Shown piece by piece: positions 26,795-35,625 of a stretch of DNA of 64,000 nt (position 1 is the stretch's first letter; each line of letters starts with the position of its first letter). Source of the DNA: Bradyrhizobium diazoefficiens (GTDB lineage: Bacteria; Pseudomonadota; Alphaproteobacteria; Rhizobiales; Xanthobacteraceae); the NCBI RefSeq assembly GCF_018131185.1, contig NZ_JAFCJE010000001.1, positions 310,001 through 374,000 on the forward strand, written 5' to 3'. Made by a program: the position numbers and the translations under genes. The notes below the pieces were generated by a model, which was not told the DNA's origin, made no database searches, and saw only the letters and a program-made list of their open reading frames with translations.

Positions 26795-26968
26795 GAGTGT
26801 TTTCCTGTTTGATTGGGTGGCCGACGAACGCGTTTGGTGAACGTGCATGCCGGTGCGCATGGCGTTGAGTCTGAACGGGCACGGGCGCTTCGAGTTCCCA
26901 GCGTCGTGATGGCCCCGCATGCGCCAGCCGAGGTGGAGCCGGCCGTGCTTGCCTGCTAAGCGCTAGTC

Positions 26969-27850
26969 ATGGATCCCGCGCGACGCGACAGGACGATCGG
27001 CGCTCTCTGCCTCTGCGTGACGGCCTTCGGCTGGGCGTTGAACTGGCCGCTGATGAAGCTGCTGCTCCAGCAATGGCCGCCTCTGTTCGCGCGTGGACTT
27101 GCGGGCGTTTGCGCCTCGCTCATTCTCGGCGCTCTGGTGCTGAGCCGGAAGGAGTCGTTTGCCGTTCCGCGCGAGGCCATCCCGCGGCTGGTGTTTGCGA
27201 CCCTCACCAACGTGGTCGCCTGGATGGGGCTCGGCACGGTCGCGATGAAATATGTGACGGTGAGCGAGGGCGCTCTGCTCGCCTACACCATGCCGATCTG
27301 GGCGATGCTGTTCGCCTGGCCGGTGCTGCACACGCGGCCGGCCCTGCGGGATATCCTCGGGCTGGTCCTCGGCGTTGCCGGCGTCACGCTGCTCTTGAGC
27401 GGAAACGGCTTTGCGTTCACCGCCGACAAGCTGCTGGGTATCGTGCTCGCGCTGCTCTGCGCCATCCTGTTCGCGCTCGGCAACGTGCTCAACCGCAAGC
27501 CGCTGCCGATGCCGCCGCTGGTCGTCGTCGCCTGGCAGGTCGGGCTCGGTTGCGCCACGATGCTGGTCCTCGGTGTGCTGTTCGAGGGTCCCGACGTCAC
27601 TGCGATCACCCCGGTGGGGCTCGGCTGCTTCGTCTACATGACATTGGTGCCGATGGGCGTCTGCTACGTCACCTGGTTCGAGACGCTGCGCCGCCTGCCA
27701 CCGACGACGGCCTCGACCGGCATGCTGATCGTGCCGGTGATCGGCGTGGTCTCCGCCGCCATCATTCTGGGCGAGCCGCTGGGCTATCGCGAATGGACGG
27801 CAATGGCGCTCACGCTCGGCGGCGTGACGCTGGCGTTGCAGCGGGGGTAA
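26969..27850 (+). CDS. DMT-superfamily transporter (EamA)
   Basis: A 293-residue protein with ten predicted helices in two EamA repeats (about 10-140 and 150-290). The second repeat has the typical Pro-rich WFETLRRLPPTTASTG and the ending LGEPLGYREWTAMALTLGGV. It is probably an exporter of amino acids or metabolites; the substrate is not readable. It starts at the ATG at 26969 and converges on the HNH gene. Confidence 0.87.
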   Translation: MDPARRDRTIGALCLCVTAFGWALNWPLMKLLLQQWPPLFARGLAGVCASLILGALVLSRKESFAVPREAIPRLVFATLTNVVAWMGLGTVAMKYVTVSEGALLAYTMPIWAMLFAWPVLHTRPALRDILGLVLGVAGVTLLLSGNGFAFTADKLLGIVLALLCAILFALGNVLNRKPLPMPPLVVVAWQVGLGCATMLVLGVLFEGPDVTAITPVGLGCFVYMTLVPMGVCYVTWFETLRRLPPTTASTGMLIVPVIGVVSAAIILGEPLGYREWTAMALTLGGVTLALQRG

Positions 27851-27869
27851 CCCGTGCGCAGGCTCTCCG

Positions 27870-28427
27870 CTACGGATCCAGCTCCGTATCCCAGTACAGA
27901 TAGTCCAGCCAGCTGTCGTGCAGGTAGTTCGGCGGGAACAGGCGGCCGTTGCGGTGGAGCTGGTGCACGGTCGGCGCGAACGCGCTCTGGCGCGGAAACA
28001 TCCTGGCCTGAGCCGGCGTCAGATTGCCCTTGCGAAGATTACACGGCGAGCATGCCGCGACCACGTTCTCCCAGGTGGTCTGGCCGCCTTTGCTGCGCGG
28101 GATGATGTGGTCGAAGGTCAGGTCTTCGGGCGAGCCGCAATATTGGCAGGCGAAACGATCGCGCAGGAAGACGTTGAACCGGGTGAAGGCCGGATGGGTG
28201 GTCGGCTTGACGAAGGATTTCAGCGAGACGACGCTCGGCAGCTGCATTTGCAGGGTCGGACTGTGAACCGCCTGATCGTAGTGAGCGACGATGTTGACGC
28301 GGTCGAGGAACACCGCCTTGATCGCGTCCTGCCACGACCAAAGAGACAGCGGGTAGTAACTCAGCGGCCGGAAGTCCGCATTCAGCACCAACACCGGCCA
28401 ACTGCCTTGCGAGACATGTGCGTTCAA
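27870..28427 (-). CDS. HNH endonuclease-domain protein
   Basis: A 185-residue protein. The C-terminal half holds the HNH fold: CQYCGSPEDLTFDHIIPRSKGG (a CxxC pair and the DH motif), NVVAACSPCNLRKGN (second CxxC and Asn). The N-terminal half (VLNADFRPLSYYPLSLWSWQDAIKAV) is the usual companion in this very conserved family, whose members are not restriction-associated here. TTG at 28427 is the start, with GGGAG 6 nt upstream. Its function in rhizobia is unproven. Confidence 0.85.
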   Translation of the reverse strand: MNAHVSQGSWPVLVLNADFRPLSYYPLSLWSWQDAIKAVFLDRVNIVAHYDQAVHSPTLQMQLPSVVSLKSFVKPTTHPAFTRFNVFLRDRFACQYCGSPEDLTFDHIIPRSKGGQTTWENVVAACSPCNLRKGNLTPAQARMFPRQSAFAPTVHQLHRNGRLFPPNYLHDSWLDYLYWDTELDP

Positions 28428-28463
28428 GTAACGCTCCCGGCCTCCAATGTACGCTGCGAAGCA

Positions 28464-28486
28464 GCATGTACTGACATACTACATGC
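28464..28486. promoter_or_regulatory. inverted repeat upstream of the HNH gene
   Basis: GCATGTA-CTGACATAC-TACATGC, a perfect 7-bp dyad, lies about 37 bp upstream of the TTG start. It may be an operator or a leader stem-loop. Confidence 0.35.
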
Positions 28487-28636
28487 AGCGTGACGGGATT
28501 GTGAAGCCCGTTGAGCGACTTATTCAGGCCGAAGCAATACGGCGGCGAGGTGGCAGGAGCGCTCAAAAAGCCGCGATCTCAAGGGGCAGCCTGGCTGGTC
28601 CGGGACCGCTTGCCCTGTACGGCGTGATTTGCCGCG

Positions 28637-29614
28637 CTACTCCCGTATCCGCTCCAGCTTCTGCAAGCACCGCGTTGCGCGCACGGCGGCCGGCATCTCC
28701 TCGTCCGGAAAGCTCGTCTTCCAGTCGGTGACGCCGACCTCGCCGACATAGATGTCGCCTTTCGAATCCAGCGCGATGCCGTGGGGCGCCAGGAATTTTC
28801 CGCTGGCAACGCCCGGGCCCTCCTCGCCGCCGAGCCGCGCGATGCGCTTGCCCTTGGCGTCAACGATCGACAGCCGCGGGCCGAGATTGGGCACCTTGCG
28901 GTTGACGGCCAGGCCGGGCCCGAGCTCGCCGATCACGAAGATCGGACTGTTAGCCCCGCCGCTGCAGCACAGCGCACAGGGTCGGTGAAGATTGTTCCAC
29001 TGCGTCTCGTATTTGCCCTCGCCGTTGAACACCTGTACGCGATGGTTCTCGCGGTCGGCGACGTAGACCCAGCCGTCGGCATCGGTGGCGATGTTGTGCA
29101 CGATGTTGAACTGGCCGGGATCGGTCCCCGGCTCGCCCCAGCTCTTGAGCAGCTTGCCGTCGGGGGTGAACTTGTGCACGCGCGCATTGCCATAGCCGTC
29201 GGAGACATAGATCTCGCCCTTCGGCGACAGCGCGGTGTGGGTGCAACGGTGGAACGGCTCGCCGCTCATGAACGGTGACGGCTTTGCGGGGATGCCGATC
29301 GTCAGCAGCACCTTGCCGTCGGTGGTACATTTGCGCACGGTGTGGTCGCCATCGTCGGTGCAGTAGAGATTGTCGTCGGCATCGATGTGCAGGCCGTGCG
29401 CGCGCGAGAACAGCCCCTCGCCGAAGCTGCGCAGGAAATTGCCGTCACGGTCGAGCACCACCATCGGATGGGCGCCGCGGTTGAAGACGTAGATCCGGTC
29501 GCGGCTGTCGACGGCGACGGAGGCGACATCGGTGAGCTGCCAGCCGTCCGGCAGTTTGGCGAAATTTTCGACGAAGCGGTAGCGGTGCTCGCCGGTGCCG
29601 AGAATGGCTGGCAT
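28637..29614 (-). CDS. NHL-repeat six-bladed beta-propeller protein
   Basis: A 325-residue protein made of repeated blades: DVASVAVDSRDRIYVFNRG, RAHGLHIDADDNLYCTDDG, TALSPKGEIYVSDGYGN, HNIATDADGWVYVADREN and HGIALDSKGDIYVGEVG. This resembles the peptidyl-alpha-hydroxyglycine alpha-amidating lyase-like group, but a lyase activity cannot be claimed. No signal peptide. It lies downstream of the flavin monooxygenase gene, separated by a palindromic repeat. Confidence 0.82.
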   Translation of the reverse strand: MPAILGTGEHRYRFVENFAKLPDGWQLTDVASVAVDSRDRIYVFNRGAHPMVVLDRDGNFLRSFGEGLFSRAHGLHIDADDNLYCTDDGDHTVRKCTTDGKVLLTIGIPAKPSPFMSGEPFHRCTHTALSPKGEIYVSDGYGNARVHKFTPDGKLLKSWGEPGTDPGQFNIVHNIATDADGWVYVADRENHRVQVFNGEGKYETQWNNLHRPCALCCSGGANSPIFVIGELGPGLAVNRKVPNLGPRLSIVDAKGKRIARLGGEEGPGVASGKFLAPHGIALDSKGDIYVGEVGVTDWKTSFPDEEMPAAVRATRCLQKLERIRE

Positions 29615-29643
29615 GATTTCTTCCTCCTGTCATTCCGGCTCCT

Positions 29644-29748
29644 GTCATTCCGGGGCGCGCGTAGCGCGAGCCCGGAATCCATCTATCCGCGCAATAGGCG
29701 GCGCAATGGATTCCGGGCGCGCGACTTCGTCGCGCCCCGGAATGACGG
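29644..29748. repeat. Bradyrhizobium-type palindromic intergenic repeat
   Basis: Two outer arms (GTCATTCCGGGGCGCG and CGCGCCCCGGAATGAC) enclose two smaller hairpins, one around GCGCGcgtaGCGCG. Related units sit at 37178, 40560 and 60181. The element fills the gap between two minus-strand genes and can fold on both strands. Confidence 0.8.
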
Positions 29749-29753
29749 CTGGC

Positions 29754-31529
29754 CTAAGCCGTACTCACCTCACGCCCCAATATCCCTTCCTCGATCGCCT
29801 TGATCTGGAGTGCGAGGTATTTCGAGTTGATGCGGCATTGCGCGAGGCTGCCGGCGATGAACCACAGGCCGGGCTGCTTCGTGCGCGCATACATGTTGCG
29901 CAGCTCAAAACCGTCGCCGAAGCCCCAGATCGGGCCGACGCGATCGGCGACGGCATCGCCGAACAGCTTTCGCACCAGATATTCCTGCGGCTTGTAGCCG
30001 GTGGAGAGCACGATCAGGTCGGCGGCAATGGTGGTGCCGTTCTTCATCCGCGCGCCTTCCGCGACGAAGCCCTCGATGTCGGAAAACTGCCTGAGCCCGA
30101 TCTTGCCCTCGACGATCAAATTGGAGCAGCCGACGTTGAAATAATAGCCGCCGCCGCGGGTGAGGTATTTGAATTGCCAGCCCGTCCCGCCCTCGCCGAA
30201 GTCGAGCTTGAAGCCGACGCGAGAGAGGCCGTCGAGCAGCTCCTTGTCGAGCTCCTTGGATTGCTCGGTCAGCATCACATGGGTTTTCTTCGCCAGCGGC
30301 ATCGGCATCGAGGCGGCGATCAGATCGTTGTCCTCGAGCGTGCCTTCATTGTACGTCGCGTAAGCAAGCTGTGCCGACGGCTCGATATTTGTGACCAGCG
30401 TCGGCGAGCGCTGCACCAACGTCACCTCGGCGCCACTGGAATAAAGATCCTGCGCGATGTCGTGGCCGCTGTTGCCGGTGCCGATGACGATCGCGCGCTT
30501 GCCGGTCCAGTTCTCGCCGTCCTCGTAGCGGCTGGAATGCAGCAGCGTGCCCTTGAAATTGCCGAGCGTCGGAATGTCGGGTACGTTGGCGATGCCGCTG
30601 ACGCCGGTCGCCATGACGACGTGGCGGGGATGCATGGTCCGCATGCTGCCGTCGGCGCGTCGCAGTGTGACCGTCCAGCATGCCTTGGCCTCGTCATAGG
30701 CGCCGCCTTCAAACTCGGTCCCGGTCCAGAAGTTCAGCTCCATGGCATCGACGTAAGACTCGAACCAGTTGGCGAGCTTGTCCTTGGGAATATAGGTCGG
30801 CCAGTTCGGCGGAAACGGCATGTAGGGGAGGTGATTGACCTGCACCTGGTTGTGCAGGGTCAGCGCATGGTAGCGCTTGCGCCAATTGTCGCCGATGCGC
30901 GCCTCACGATCGACGATCAGCGTGTCGACCTGCAGCTGCTTCAGCCGCGCTGCGATCGCAAGCCCGGCCTGGCCGCCGCCGACCACTAGCACGGCAGGAT
31001 CTCGTTTCGCATAATCTCGTGAGGCGTTGCGCAGATCGAGCCAGTTTGGTCCGCGGAACTCGCGCGAATAGGCCTGACCGCGCGGACGCGAGATGCCGAG
31101 CGGCTCCTCGAATCCCTTGAGCTCCTCGAGTGCGGTCAGCAGCGTCCACGCCTTCAGACGATCGCCATCGTCGCTGTCCGGAATGAGCCGGACGATGCCG
31201 CTGCCGCGCCCGATCGCGCTCTCGAAATTGAAGATCGCTTCGATGGTGCTGGTGCCGGCGCGGCTCACCCAGCGCGGCGGCGCGCGGCCGGGCGCGATCT
31301 TGAAATTGGCCGGTGCTGCGTTGGGCGCGAGCGCGGCCAGCGCTTGCGCAATCGTCCCGCGACCGGCGAGCGTTTGCAAGTTCCAGCTCAGCGCCAGCAC
31401 GTCGCGCCAAAAGCTGTCGGCGAGGAAGAGGCGGCCGAGCGCATCGGGCTCGGGCCTGCCCAGCATTCGCTCGAATTCATCGAGCCAGGCCTGCGCGAAT
31501 GCGGCGATATCCTTCGTCCTGTCCAGCAT
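29754..31529 (-). CDS. flavin-containing monooxygenase with N-terminal SnoaL-like domain
   Basis: A 591-residue protein. The N-terminal ~150 residues look like an NTF2/SnoaL domain. The FAD site is VVGGGQAGLAIAARL (about 175-190), and the NADPH site is VIGTGNSGHDIAQDL (about 350). The FMO-type link ATGVSGIANVPDIP and the late STGYKPQ are present. It should oxidise a carbonyl or amine substrate, which is unknown. It lies within a minus-strand series with an acyl-CoA ligase, a binding protein and a nitronate monooxygenase, suggesting catabolism. Confidence 0.85.
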   Translation of the reverse strand: MLDRTKDIAAFAQAWLDEFERMLGRPEPDALGRLFLADSFWRDVLALSWNLQTLAGRGTIAQALAALAPNAAPANFKIAPGRAPPRWVSRAGTSTIEAIFNFESAIGRGSGIVRLIPDSDDGDRLKAWTLLTALEELKGFEEPLGISRPRGQAYSREFRGPNWLDLRNASRDYAKRDPAVLVVGGGQAGLAIAARLKQLQVDTLIVDREARIGDNWRKRYHALTLHNQVQVNHLPYMPFPPNWPTYIPKDKLANWFESYVDAMELNFWTGTEFEGGAYDEAKACWTVTLRRADGSMRTMHPRHVVMATGVSGIANVPDIPTLGNFKGTLLHSSRYEDGENWTGKRAIVIGTGNSGHDIAQDLYSSGAEVTLVQRSPTLVTNIEPSAQLAYATYNEGTLEDNDLIAASMPMPLAKKTHVMLTEQSKELDKELLDGLSRVGFKLDFGEGGTGWQFKYLTRGGGYYFNVGCSNLIVEGKIGLRQFSDIEGFVAEGARMKNGTTIAADLIVLSTGYKPQEYLVRKLFGDAVADRVGPIWGFGDGFELRNMYARTKQPGLWFIAGSLAQCRINSKYLALQIKAIEEGILGREVSTA

Positions 31530-31683
31530 GCGACCTCGTGGCCGTCTTCGCGGCGTTTCCTCGGGTCGAAGCTATCCTGTTTCGCGGGCCGCCAAAAGCC
31601 AGCGACCTGAGCGATGCCGGCATATGGCACTGCTCGGACGGTATGTGCCGGCGATGCCCTGGCCGGGCTTCGGCGGTGAACGG

Positions 31684-33210
31684 CTAAGGCCCACCCGCCT
31701 TCTGGTCGGCCCAATAGGGATCGCGCAGCTTGCGCTTGAATATCTTTCCGGTCGCCTCGCGGGGCAGCGCATCCAGGAACTGAACGTCCTTCGGCACCTT
31801 GAAATTTGCCAGCCGGTCGCGCAGCCAGCCTTGCACGGCGCTAGCGGAGAGCTGTGCGCCGCTGTCGGGCTCGATGCAGGCGCATAGCCGCTCGCCATAT
31901 TCCGCGTCGGGAATGCCGAACACGGCACAATCGCGCACGCCGGGCATCCCGATCAGCACGTTCTCGATCTCGGCGGGATAGATGTTAACCCCGCCTGAGA
32001 TCACCATGTCGCGCTTGCGGTCGCACAGGAACAGATAACCGTCGTCGTCGAGATAGCCCACGTCGCCGACGCTGACGAGGCCGTCGCGTCCCGCCTCGGC
32101 GCGCGCGTGCGCCTTGCCGTGATAGTCGAAGTCGGGCACCGCCGTCTGGCGCATGTAGATTTCGCCGACCTCGTTCGCGCCGCAGAGGCTGCCGTCGTCT
32201 CGGAAGATCTTGACGATACCGCCTTCGATGGCGCGGCCGACCGTGCCCGGCTTCCTCAGCGCCTCCTCGGCCGAATGCCAGACCGGGATGCCGGTCTCGG
32301 TCGAGCCGAAATATTCATTGATGACGGGTCCCCACCACTGGATCATGGCCCGCTTGACTTCGGGCGGGCAGGGCGCGGCGCCGTGCACGACGAACCGCAG
32401 CGAGGAGAGATCGTGGCGCCGCCGGACTGCGTCGGGCAGGCGGAGCAGACGAACGAACATGGTGGGCACCATGTGGATGTGCGTCACGCGGTGGCATTCG
32501 ATCAGCGCCAAGAGCTCCTCGGCATCGAATCGCGGCTGCAGGACGATCGTGCAGCCGTTGCGGAATGCCATCATGCCGTAGGAATGCGGCGCCGAATGAT
32601 ACATCGGCCCGTTGATCAGCACGACCTGGTCCTCGCGCGGCTTGATGCCGTAGGCGATCGCGCCGACGCGTTCGGAAGCGGCGGCCTGCTCGGGCTGCAT
32701 TGGCATGCGCCGCACGCCCTTCGGCATGCCCGTGGTCCCCGAGGTGTAGATCATCGCCGCCGCGCGGCGCGGCGGCTCCTGGGTTTCCGGATGCCCGTCG
32801 CGCCAGCGGTCCCAATCCGTCAATCCCACCGGGACCTCGGTCAGATCAGGGGGTATTGCGAAGGTCGCCGCAAGCTCGGGCGGCGTCGCGACGACGAGCA
32901 GGCGGACATCCGCCGGTACGCCGCCACGGATCTGCGGCAGCAGATCGGCATGGCAGACCAGGATCTTGGCGCCGCTGTCGGTGAGAATGTAGCGGACCTC
33001 CTCGGCCTTGAGGTGCCAGTTGATCGGCACCACCGGGCTGCCCAATGCGGCCGAGGCCGCGACCACCTCGAACAGGGCGAAATCGTTGCGCAGCATCATG
33101 GCAACGGGGGCGCCTTCGCCAAGGCCGAGGCCGCGAAGCCCGCTCGCCGCGCGTTTGATGCGCGCCTGGATCGCGTCATAGCCGATCAGGCGTTCGCCGC
33201 TGATGATCAT
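31684..33210 (-). CDS. acyl-CoA synthetase (AMP-binding)
   Basis: A 508-residue ANL-superfamily ligase. The P-loop is MIYTSGTTGMPKGVRR. The A5 region is NEYFGSTETGIP, and A8 is SVGDVGYLDDDGYLFLCDRKRDMVISGG. The catalytic Lys is in PREATGKIFKRKL near the end. It activates a carboxylic acid to its CoA thioester; chain length and type are unclear. The ATG at 33210 is 23 bp downstream of the binding protein gene, so the two are co-transcribed. Confidence 0.9.
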   Translation of the reverse strand: MIISGERLIGYDAIQARIKRAASGLRGLGLGEGAPVAMMLRNDFALFEVVAASAALGSPVVPINWHLKAEEVRYILTDSGAKILVCHADLLPQIRGGVPADVRLLVVATPPELAATFAIPPDLTEVPVGLTDWDRWRDGHPETQEPPRRAAAMIYTSGTTGMPKGVRRMPMQPEQAAASERVGAIAYGIKPREDQVVLINGPMYHSAPHSYGMMAFRNGCTIVLQPRFDAEELLALIECHRVTHIHMVPTMFVRLLRLPDAVRRRHDLSSLRFVVHGAAPCPPEVKRAMIQWWGPVINEYFGSTETGIPVWHSAEEALRKPGTVGRAIEGGIVKIFRDDGSLCGANEVGEIYMRQTAVPDFDYHGKAHARAEAGRDGLVSVGDVGYLDDDGYLFLCDRKRDMVISGGVNIYPAEIENVLIGMPGVRDCAVFGIPDAEYGERLCACIEPDSGAQLSASAVQGWLRDRLANFKVPKDVQFLDALPREATGKIFKRKLRDPYWADQKAGGP

Positions 33211-33233
33211 GATCTGTCCTTGTTCCGCTCGCC

Positions 33234-34418
33234 TCAGCGATCATCCAGCACGTCGCCGAATCCCACCCAGCTCTTGCCGTTGAAGCGCCGGAGCTGAAGC
33301 TGCTGGAACGGCAGATAGTCGTCGGGACCGGTGCTGACACTCATGCCCGGCAGCAGCAGCGGCAACTTCACCTCTTTCAGCGAGGCCGCTTGACGCATGA
33401 TGTTGTCGCGGCTGACATCGTCCTTGCACGCCTTCAGCACGGTCATCAGCAGCGTCGCATAGTGATAGCCGGCGCCGTAGTTGGAATTCGAGAGGTCCGC
33501 ATTCGGCATGTACTGCTTCATGAAGGCGAAATACTCCTTCACGCCGGGATCGTCGGCCCATTGCGGATCCATCGTGTCCTTCTGGTTGCTCGACGAGATC
33601 AGGCCGACGGCGTTGTCGAGGCCGGCAGGCTCCAGGAACGAGATCGACGAGGCCGAGGTCGGCACGAAGAACAGCTCGGGCTTCCAGCCGATCTCGGCCA
33701 CGCCCTTGATCATCTGCGAGGTGAACTTGCCGAGCACGACGCCGAACAGCACATCGGCGCCCGAGGCCTTCAGGGTCGAGAGCTGCGAGCTGATCGTCGG
33801 GGCGCTGGTCTCGTAGGTCGCTTCCGCGACGATCATGCTAGCTGCCTTGTCGCCCAGCGCGCGCTTGAAGCCGGCGACATAGTCACGGCCGAAATCGTCG
33901 TTCTGGGACAGGATGGCGATCTTGGCGCCGGGCTTGGCCCGAAGCACGTGCTTGGCATAGACCACTCCCTCGGATTCGTAGGCGGCCATGCCGGGCATGG
34001 TCCACGGATATTTCTGCGGATCGGCCCATTTGGTCGCGCCGGAGAGCACGAACAGCTGCGGCACCTTCTTGCCGTTGAGGTAGCGCTGTACGGCGCTGTT
34101 GGTGGCGGTGCCGAGCGAGCCGAACATCATCAGCACCTCGTCCTGCTCCACCAGCTTGCGGGTCTGCTCGACCGTCTTTGGCGGCGAATAGGCATCATCC
34201 AGCGTGATGAACTTGACCTTGCGGCCGTTGATCCCGCCTTCGGCGTTGATCTTCTCGAAGAAGGCTTCCTGCGTCCGTCCGATCGCGCCGAAGCCGGAGG
34301 CCGGGCCGCTATAGGGCAGGGTCTGTCCGATGCGGATCTCGCCCGTGCCTTCGGCACGGACGCTGCCGCCGGCGAGCGTCAGCAACGACAGGCCGATCAG
34401 TGCGGCTGCCAGCTTCAT
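33234..34418 (-). CDS. Leu/Ile/Val-type ABC transporter substrate-binding protein
   Basis: A 394-residue periplasmic binding protein with a signal peptide (residues 1-22, cleavage after VRA). The type I fold carries IRIGQTLPYSGPASGFGAIGRTQEAFFEKINAEGGINGR in pieces typical of the family. GGGAGGACACC precedes the ATG at 34418. No permease or ATPase gene is nearby, so it must share one encoded elsewhere. The ligand is probably an aromatic or branched acid handled by the adjacent ligase, an inference from position only. Confidence 0.88.
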   Translation of the reverse strand: MKLAAALIGLSLLTLAGGSVRAEGTGEIRIGQTLPYSGPASGFGAIGRTQEAFFEKINAEGGINGRKVKFITLDDAYSPPKTVEQTRKLVEQDEVLMMFGSLGTATNSAVQRYLNGKKVPQLFVLSGATKWADPQKYPWTMPGMAAYESEGVVYAKHVLRAKPGAKIAILSQNDDFGRDYVAGFKRALGDKAASMIVAEATYETSAPTISSQLSTLKASGADVLFGVVLGKFTSQMIKGVAEIGWKPELFFVPTSASSISFLEPAGLDNAVGLISSSNQKDTMDPQWADDPGVKEYFAFMKQYMPNADLSNSNYGAGYHYATLLMTVLKACKDDVSRDNIMRQAASLKEVKLPLLLPGMSVSTGPDDYLPFQQLQLRRFNGKSWVGFGDVLDDR

Positions 34419-34451
34419 GGTGTCCTCCCGTTTTTCTTGTCAGTCCGATTT

Positions 34452-34467
34452 GCTTGTTCGAACAAGC
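34452..34467. promoter_or_regulatory. perfect 16-bp palindrome upstream of the binding protein gene
   Basis: GCTTGTTCGAACAAGC is fully self-complementary with no spacer. It ends 33 bp before the start codon at 34418 and lies in the 50-bp gap after the nitronate monooxygenase gene. A repressor operator that starts an internal transcript is the simplest reading. Confidence 0.5.
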
Positions 34468-34468
34468 C

Positions 34469-35443
34469 TCAGGCGCTTGCGCGCATCAGGAAATCCTGCC
34501 GGGCCTGATCGAACTCTCCCTTCATCCGGTCGACGAGTTCGGCAACGGCAGGAGCGTCGCTGATCTGGCCGATGCCCTGGCCGCATCCCCAGATGTCGCG
34601 CCACGCTTTCGATTTCATGTTGCCGCCGGATCCGAAATTCATCTTCGACTTGTCGGCGGCCGGGAGGTTGTCCGGATCCAGCCCGGCGGCGGCGATCGAA
34701 GGGCCGAGATAGTTGCCGTGCACGCCGGTGAACAGGTTGGTGTAGACGATGTCATGCGCGGCATGCTGGGTCAGCGCCGATTTGTAGGCCGCGTCGGCAT
34801 TGGCCTCCTTCGTCGCGATGAACCGCGTGCCCAAATAGGCGAGGTCAGCGCCCAGCGCCAGCGCCGAGGCGATGCCAAAGCCGTCGCTGATCGCACCCGA
34901 CAGCAAGATCGCGCCGCCAAACCATTGCTTGACCTCGCGTACCAGCGCGAAGGGCGACAGCGTGCCGGCATGTCCGCCCGCACCGGCGCAGACCAGGATC
35001 AGGCCGTCGACGCCTTGCTCGGCGGCTTTTCGCGCATGCTTGACGTTGATGACGTCGTGGAACACCAGCCCGCCGTAGGAATGTGCGGCCTGGACGAGCT
35101 CTGCCGGCGGCCGCAACGAAGTGATGATGATGGGCGCCTTGTGCTTGACGCAAATTTCCATGTCCCTCATCAGCCGGTCGTTCGAGGCATGGCAAATCTG
35201 GTTGACGGCGTAGGGTGCGACCTTCTTGCCGGGATTGCGCGATTTGTATTCGCCGAGTTCGTCCTCGATGCGGCTGAGCCATTCATCGAGCTTCTCGACC
35301 GGACGGGCGTTGAGCGCGGGAAAGGAGCCGACAACGCCCGCCTTGCACTGGGCGATCACCAGCTCCGGTCCGGAGACGATGAAGAGCGGCGAGCCGACCA
35401 CCGGCAGTTCCAGATTGTTCTTGAGCAGCGCAGGCAGTGCCAT
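34469..35443 (-). CDS. nitronate monooxygenase family (2-nitropropane dioxygenase-like)
   Basis: A 324-residue TIM-barrel flavoprotein. The start LPVVGSPLFIVSGPELVIAQ, VCAGAGGHAGTLSPFAL (phosphate-binding loop) and AISDGFGIASALALGADLAYLGTRF fit the NMO/FMN family. GGAGG before the ATG at 35443 settles the start against a longer reading to 35551. It may oxidise nitronates or other activated CH compounds. It is divergent from a LysR gene with tandem operator-like sites between them and is probably controlled by it. Confidence 0.87.
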   Translation of the reverse strand: MALPALLKNNLELPVVGSPLFIVSGPELVIAQCKAGVVGSFPALNARPVEKLDEWLSRIEDELGEYKSRNPGKKVAPYAVNQICHASNDRLMRDMEICVKHKAPIIITSLRPPAELVQAAHSYGGLVFHDVINVKHARKAAEQGVDGLILVCAGAGGHAGTLSPFALVREVKQWFGGAILLSGAISDGFGIASALALGADLAYLGTRFIATKEANADAAYKSALTQHAAHDIVYTNLFTGVHGNYLGPSIAAAGLDPDNLPAADKSKMNFGSGGNMKSKAWRDIWGCGQGIGQISDAPAVAELVDRMKGEFDQARQDFLMRASA

Positions 35444-35579
35444 CCGATCCTCCTGACGACGCGCATCGCCGGTTCTTCCGGCCGGCGGTGAGCGCTTCCA
35501 TGTCGATTGTCGCGGCTGGCAGCGTGCGCCTGCCTCGCGGTTTGACCGCACTATAGGGTTGGACGGCGCGTGCAGGATC

Positions 35580-35615
35580 GTTCAAGATTGAACATGTGCG
35601 CATTCAGTTTTGAAC
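35580..35615. promoter_or_regulatory. tandem LysR-type binding sites in the divergent promoter
   Basis: Two related dyads, GTTCAA-GA-TTGAAC (35580-35593) and ATTCAG-TT-TTGAAC (35602-35615), share 10 of 14 positions. They are 22 bp apart, two helical turns. The second abuts the ribosome site of the LysR gene. This fits autorepression with control of the divergent monooxygenase gene. Confidence 0.6.
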
Positions 35616-35625
35616 GGAGTGGCCG

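Noticed and set aside
27870..28427. HNH gene as part of a restriction or defence island
   Set aside because: It has no methyltransferase, specificity or other defence neighbour, and this HNH family is widely conserved as a stand-alone gene.
28637..29614. NHL protein as a true alpha-amidating lyase
   Set aside because: The propeller repeats are generic, and the metal-site residues of the lyase could not be identified with confidence.
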